64,000 bases of DNA, from contig NC_031768.1 of assembly GCF_001522545.3 (NCBI RefSeq), forward strand, positions 94,615,669 through 94,679,668, in the 5' to 3' direction. Both the position numbers and the translations under genes were made by a program. Position 1 is the first letter of the stretch. Every line of letters begins with the position of its first letter. The notes beneath the pieces are model-generated. The model was given only the letters and a program-made list of their open reading frames with translations. It made no database searches and had not been told where the DNA came from. Source of the DNA: Parus major (taxonomy: Eukaryota; Chordata; Aves; Passeriformes; Paridae). Shown here piece after piece: positions 63,022 to 64,000 of the stretch.

Positions 63022-63480
63022 TTACAGCCTGAGCTCGTCAGAACAGTCTGGAGTTCTGCCAGCCCAAACCAAGGGTGTTACTTCATTTTCTATGGCTTCT
63101 GATATTCCTCCAAAATTGTCTGGTTCCAGTGTTCCCTGCAACACAGAATTCCTTGCCTCAGTAGCTTTAGTCTTGGGTACCAATAATTGTATTTTTCCAT
63201 CTTTAAATACAATCTGAGCCTTCAATAAACAGGTCACTTCCTAAAAGAAGAACCAGACACTCAGGCATATATAAAAGCTGGTGTATTATTCACTGTTTAC
63301 CAAATTTAAAGTCAATGGGGTTAAAGAGTATTTGTTTTTCCACTTTCCCAGTTGCACCAGTAACATTTACTGCTTTACATTTAATTTTCCCTGGTTGGTA
63401 TTTAACACCAAATAAGTAGCCCCAGTGTCCATTAAAAATCCATTTTCTGTTTCTATTATTTTTCCTCCTCCTTCTTTTTC
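63022..63480 (-). pseudogene. ERV protease remnant (pro)
   Basis: A retroviral aspartic protease, which would cleave the viral polyproteins, is visible in pieces. The catalytic Asp-Thr-Gly-Ala motif is intact at 63429-63418. The downstream flap-like segment, with GATGKVEKQ and PIDFKFGKQ, lies in another frame, so a frameshift separates the active site from the rest. A degraded LLG-x-D motif occurs near 63250. The following KAQIVFKDGKIQLLVPKTKA segment leads into reverse transcriptase. Upstream of about 63480 the similarity to a gag-pro junction stops. Confidence 0.85.
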
Positions 63481-64000
63481 CTCTTCCACTTAGACACACA
63501 GCACACACACAGTATACAGAGAGCACAAGGGTAGCACGAGACAACATCAGCTGTTAAATGTTCACCTTCAAACCTCTTCCAGCCATGCAAAATGCAATCT
63601 AGAGGTGAACTTCCTGTTATTCCTCCATCTGGGCCTGAGATGAAAATTCTAAACCCATACCAAACCTTGCAATCACTAAGACTGAAACAAGAGGGCACTT
63701 CACACCCACAGATGCAATTTCAGCCATGCACAGAGAAATCAAAGCACACCCCAGTTTCTGCAGAACCCCAAGAGACACTCAGCCACACATCGATAAACTA
63801 GTGAACCAGCAAACGAGCCGTACATCTCGGGCATCCCGGTGTCACTCCTATGTGCCAGCAAACCCAAATCAACACACAACTCACTCCCATACACACGCAC
63901 TCCCAGAGCCCAAAAAGTCCTCAGAGCATCTGAACAAACTCCACCACAAACCATGGAATAGCATCGGCATTTGGAATACAGCAATCACCTCAGACAGGGA
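63481..64000. other. Unassigned sequence at window edge, upstream of ERV protease
   Basis: If the provirus were complete, gag would lie here on the minus strand. I see no CCHC zinc-knuckle or capsid-like motif in any frame. The plus strand is rich in CA and CACAC. Two open frames on the minus strand (63456-63698 and 63739-63984) are rich in Cys and Gly but match nothing I know. It may be unrelated flank, a rearranged segment or another repeat. Confidence 0.45.

Larger units (their letters stand above)
60240..63480 (-). mobile_element. Decayed class I (gammaretrovirus-like) endogenous retrovirus
   Basis: A provirus relic on the minus strand. Reading from high to low coordinates the order is protease, reverse transcriptase, RNase H, integrase, then Env start and Env transmembrane subunit, as in a simple retrovirus. 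Class I affinity is inferred from the QLTWTVL-type RT segment, the GPY-type integrase C-terminus and the gamma-type Env transmembrane subunit. It carries many frameshifts and stop codons and two large internal deletions: between the RT palm and RNase H, and most of the Env surface subunit. No intact frame remains. Gag and the 5' LTR were not seen; they may lie beyond the window or be lost. It is about 33 kb upstream of ABI3BP exon 1, in the same orientation. Confidence 0.92.

Noticed and set aside
1..64000. CRISPR arrays, tRNA or rRNA genes, bacterial operons
   Set aside because: No regular spaced repeats and no recognisable tRNA or rRNA segments were seen. The window is vertebrate nuclear DNA.

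Overview
The window looks like bird nuclear DNA. It is AT-rich and CpG-poor, holds several CR1 LINE fragments of the avian type, an avian-type solo LTR fragment and a decayed class I (gammaretrovirus-like) endogenous retrovirus, and has two runs of N as in a draft vertebrate assembly. No bacterial-style genes, tRNA, rRNA or CRISPR array was seen. Almost all long open frames are chance frames.

One host gene is supported: the 5' end of ABI3BP (TARSH, target of Nesh-SH3) on the minus strand. Coding exon 1 (27246-27324) encodes the start and signal peptide. Exon 2 (6642-6821) encodes the conserved segment that follows. They join in phase 1 across an intron of about 20.4 kb. The exon 1 donor appears to be GC rather than GT. 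Everything below 6642 should be the next intron; no further exon was found there. A weak promoter candidate with a CRE-like site lies just upstream of exon 1, near 27.4-27.5 kb.

Layout from low to high coordinates: 1-6641 is ABI3BP intron 2. 6642-6821 is exon 2. 6822-27245 is intron 1, holding a (CTCTTTTT)n/(CT)n tract at 7.96-8.11 kb and CR1 pieces at 9.6-10.4 and 12.2-12.5 kb. 27246-27324 is exon 1. From 27.3 to 59.5 kb is upstream flank: A/C-rich low complexity at 28.3 kb, a gapped purine microsatellite at 31.2 kb, a CR1 at 32-33 kb, a CpG island broken by a 153-N gap at 34.3-34.75 kb, an LTR fragment at 36.07-36.4 kb, a plus-strand CR1 reverse-transcriptase fragment at 41.06-41.49 kb, and an AT-rich hairpin block at 52.8 kb.

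From about 60.2 to 63.5 kb a minus-strand provirus relic carries protease, reverse transcriptase, RNase H, integrase and env pieces in the normal order. It has stops, frameshifts, two large internal deletions and lost catalytic residues, so it is not functional. Gag and the 5' LTR were not recognised before the window ends.
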